A DNA stretch of 64,000 nt from Streptococcaceae bacterium. GTDB lineage: Bacteria > Bacillota > Bacilli > Lactobacillales > Streptococcaceae. Location: positions 1 to 64,000 of the forward strand of contig JAIRWF010000035.1 of NCBI GenBank assembly GCA_031253335.1, written 5' to 3'. Every line of letters starts with the position of its first letter. Position 1 is the first letter of the stretch. A model generated the notes under the pieces. That model made no database searches. It was not told the origin of the DNA and saw only the letters and a list, made by a program, of their open reading frames with translations. A program made the translations under genes and the position numbers. Shown in pieces: positions 63,602 through 64,000 of this stretch.

Positions 63602-64000
63602 TCACATTCCTGTGGAAAGTTTAATGATTGCCAAATCAAAAAGATACGCTTTATCTGCGGCGGAGGTCTTAATGGCGAAATCAAGTGCAATGAGCTGCTT
63701 AAGTGCGTTTTGAAGATAATGTTTTGAAAGTTTCCGAACACTCCCGCGTGCTAATTTTACGCGGTAGGGATGAATTTTGAGGAAATCTGTCATCTGAGAT
63801 TCGCTCTGGCCTTTCTCTGAAAGGAGTTTCACCTGAAAATAAAGTCGAAAAGTACTTGTGAGGATGCCTAATATTTTGATGATATCTTCTCCTTGAGTCG
63901 TGAGATCCTGTACGAGTTCACGCGCTTTTTGCGTATTTCCAGTAAAAACAAATTCAGAAAGATCAAAAATTTTATCTGAAAGAGACTTGGGGACAACTTT
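63602..64000 (-). CDS. holA: DNA polymerase III delta subunit, C-terminal part
   Basis: The frame runs from the stop at 63602 to the right edge (133 codons). It shows PKSLSDKIFDLSEFVFTG, QGEDIIKILGILTSTFRLYFQVKLL and the end LQNALKQLIALDFAIKT, which is the C-terminal collar domain of the clamp-loader subunit delta. The ORF in the track (63602-63832) is just its internal GTG. Confidence 0.88.
   Translation of the reverse strand, partial: KVVPKSLSDKIFDLSEFVFTGNTQKARELVQDLTTQGEDIIKILGILTSTFRLYFQVKLLSEKGQSESQMTDFLKIHPYRVKLARGSVRKLSKHYLQNALKQLIALDFAIKTSAADKAYLFDLAIIKLSTGM

Overview
The window looks like a chromosomal segment of a Streptococcaceae bacterium, closest in gene content to Lactococcus but visibly richer in G+C than L. 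lactis. Pointers are: MapZ with the gpsB - rnpB - rlmL-like - mapZ order; a two-subunit PyrD/PyrK dihydroorotate dehydrogenase inside a PyrR-attenuated pyr operon; a yybP-ykoY (Mn) riboswitch in front of a P-type ATPase; LPXTG and KxYKxGKxW-type surface proteins; and a cre (CcpA) site. The species cannot be named from the sequence alone. No tRNA, rRNA operon, CRISPR array, phage or intact insertion sequence was seen.

Layout: 1-3911, a giant serine-rich surface adhesin running off the left edge; 4.2-5.2 kb, a TetR regulator and a GIY-YIG protein; 5.2-5.8 kb, pyrE, isolated from the rest of its pathway; 6.2-11.2 kb, a secreted pullulanase and an LPXTG protein under a cre-controlled promoter with a 16-nt homopolymer; 11.4-12.1 kb, a small two-gene unit (DUF5674-like plus partner); 12.1-22.9 kb, one tightly overlapping operon pyrB-pyrC-carA-carB-rluE-like-dCMP deaminase-pyrK-vanZ-pyrD-GNAT-pyrF; 23.1-26.1 kb, a VIT-family protein and anaerobic NrdD with NrdR boxes; 26.1-28.8 kb, a riboswitch-controlled P-type ATPase; 28.8-34.7 kb, undecaprenol/DAG kinase, a wall hydrolase, RsuA, a lipoprotein and yqeG-yqeH-yhbY-nadD-yqeK; 34.7-35.6 kb, queT with a structured leader; 35.7-40.2 kb, birA, AI-2E family protein, methyltransferases and rplS; 40.2-45.0 kb, sensor kinase, a receiver-only response regulator, an aminotransferase and an alarmone synthetase with a long disordered tail; 45.1-49.7 kb, a MacB-like ABC exporter and an LRR LPXTG protein; 50-56.6 kb, MATE, YlbL/SepM-like protease, coaD, rsmD, MFS, pepT and an NlpC/P60 hydrolase; 56.7-64 kb, fhs, mapZ, a MapZ-like neighbour, an RlmL-like methyltransferase, RNase P RNA, gpsB and the C-terminus of holA.

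Genes that work together: the pyr operon with pyrE encodes de novo UMP synthesis, controlled by a PyrR-type attenuator. The mapZ/gpsB cluster places and coordinates the division septum. The yqe cluster joins ribosome assembly (YqeH, YhbY) to NAD synthesis and Ap4A turnover. Pullulanase and its LPXTG partner probably process alpha-glucans at the cell surface.

The most unusual signals are genome-scale rather than single genes: (i) at least 17 transcription units start with an extended -10 box only 6-8 nt from the start codon, which predicts leaderless mRNAs; (ii) the 12-bp palindrome GTCAAATTTGAC and one-base variants occur 19 times, mostly inside genes and in both usable reading frames; (iii) a dispersed, hairpin-bearing repeat family; (iv) a possible pseudoknotted leader before queT; (v) a 117-bp tandem duplication of the start region of a receiver-only response regulator; (vi) an enlarged RNase P RNA. 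Coordinates were read by eye; starts that differ from the ORF track were moved on Shine-Dalgarno or promoter evidence.
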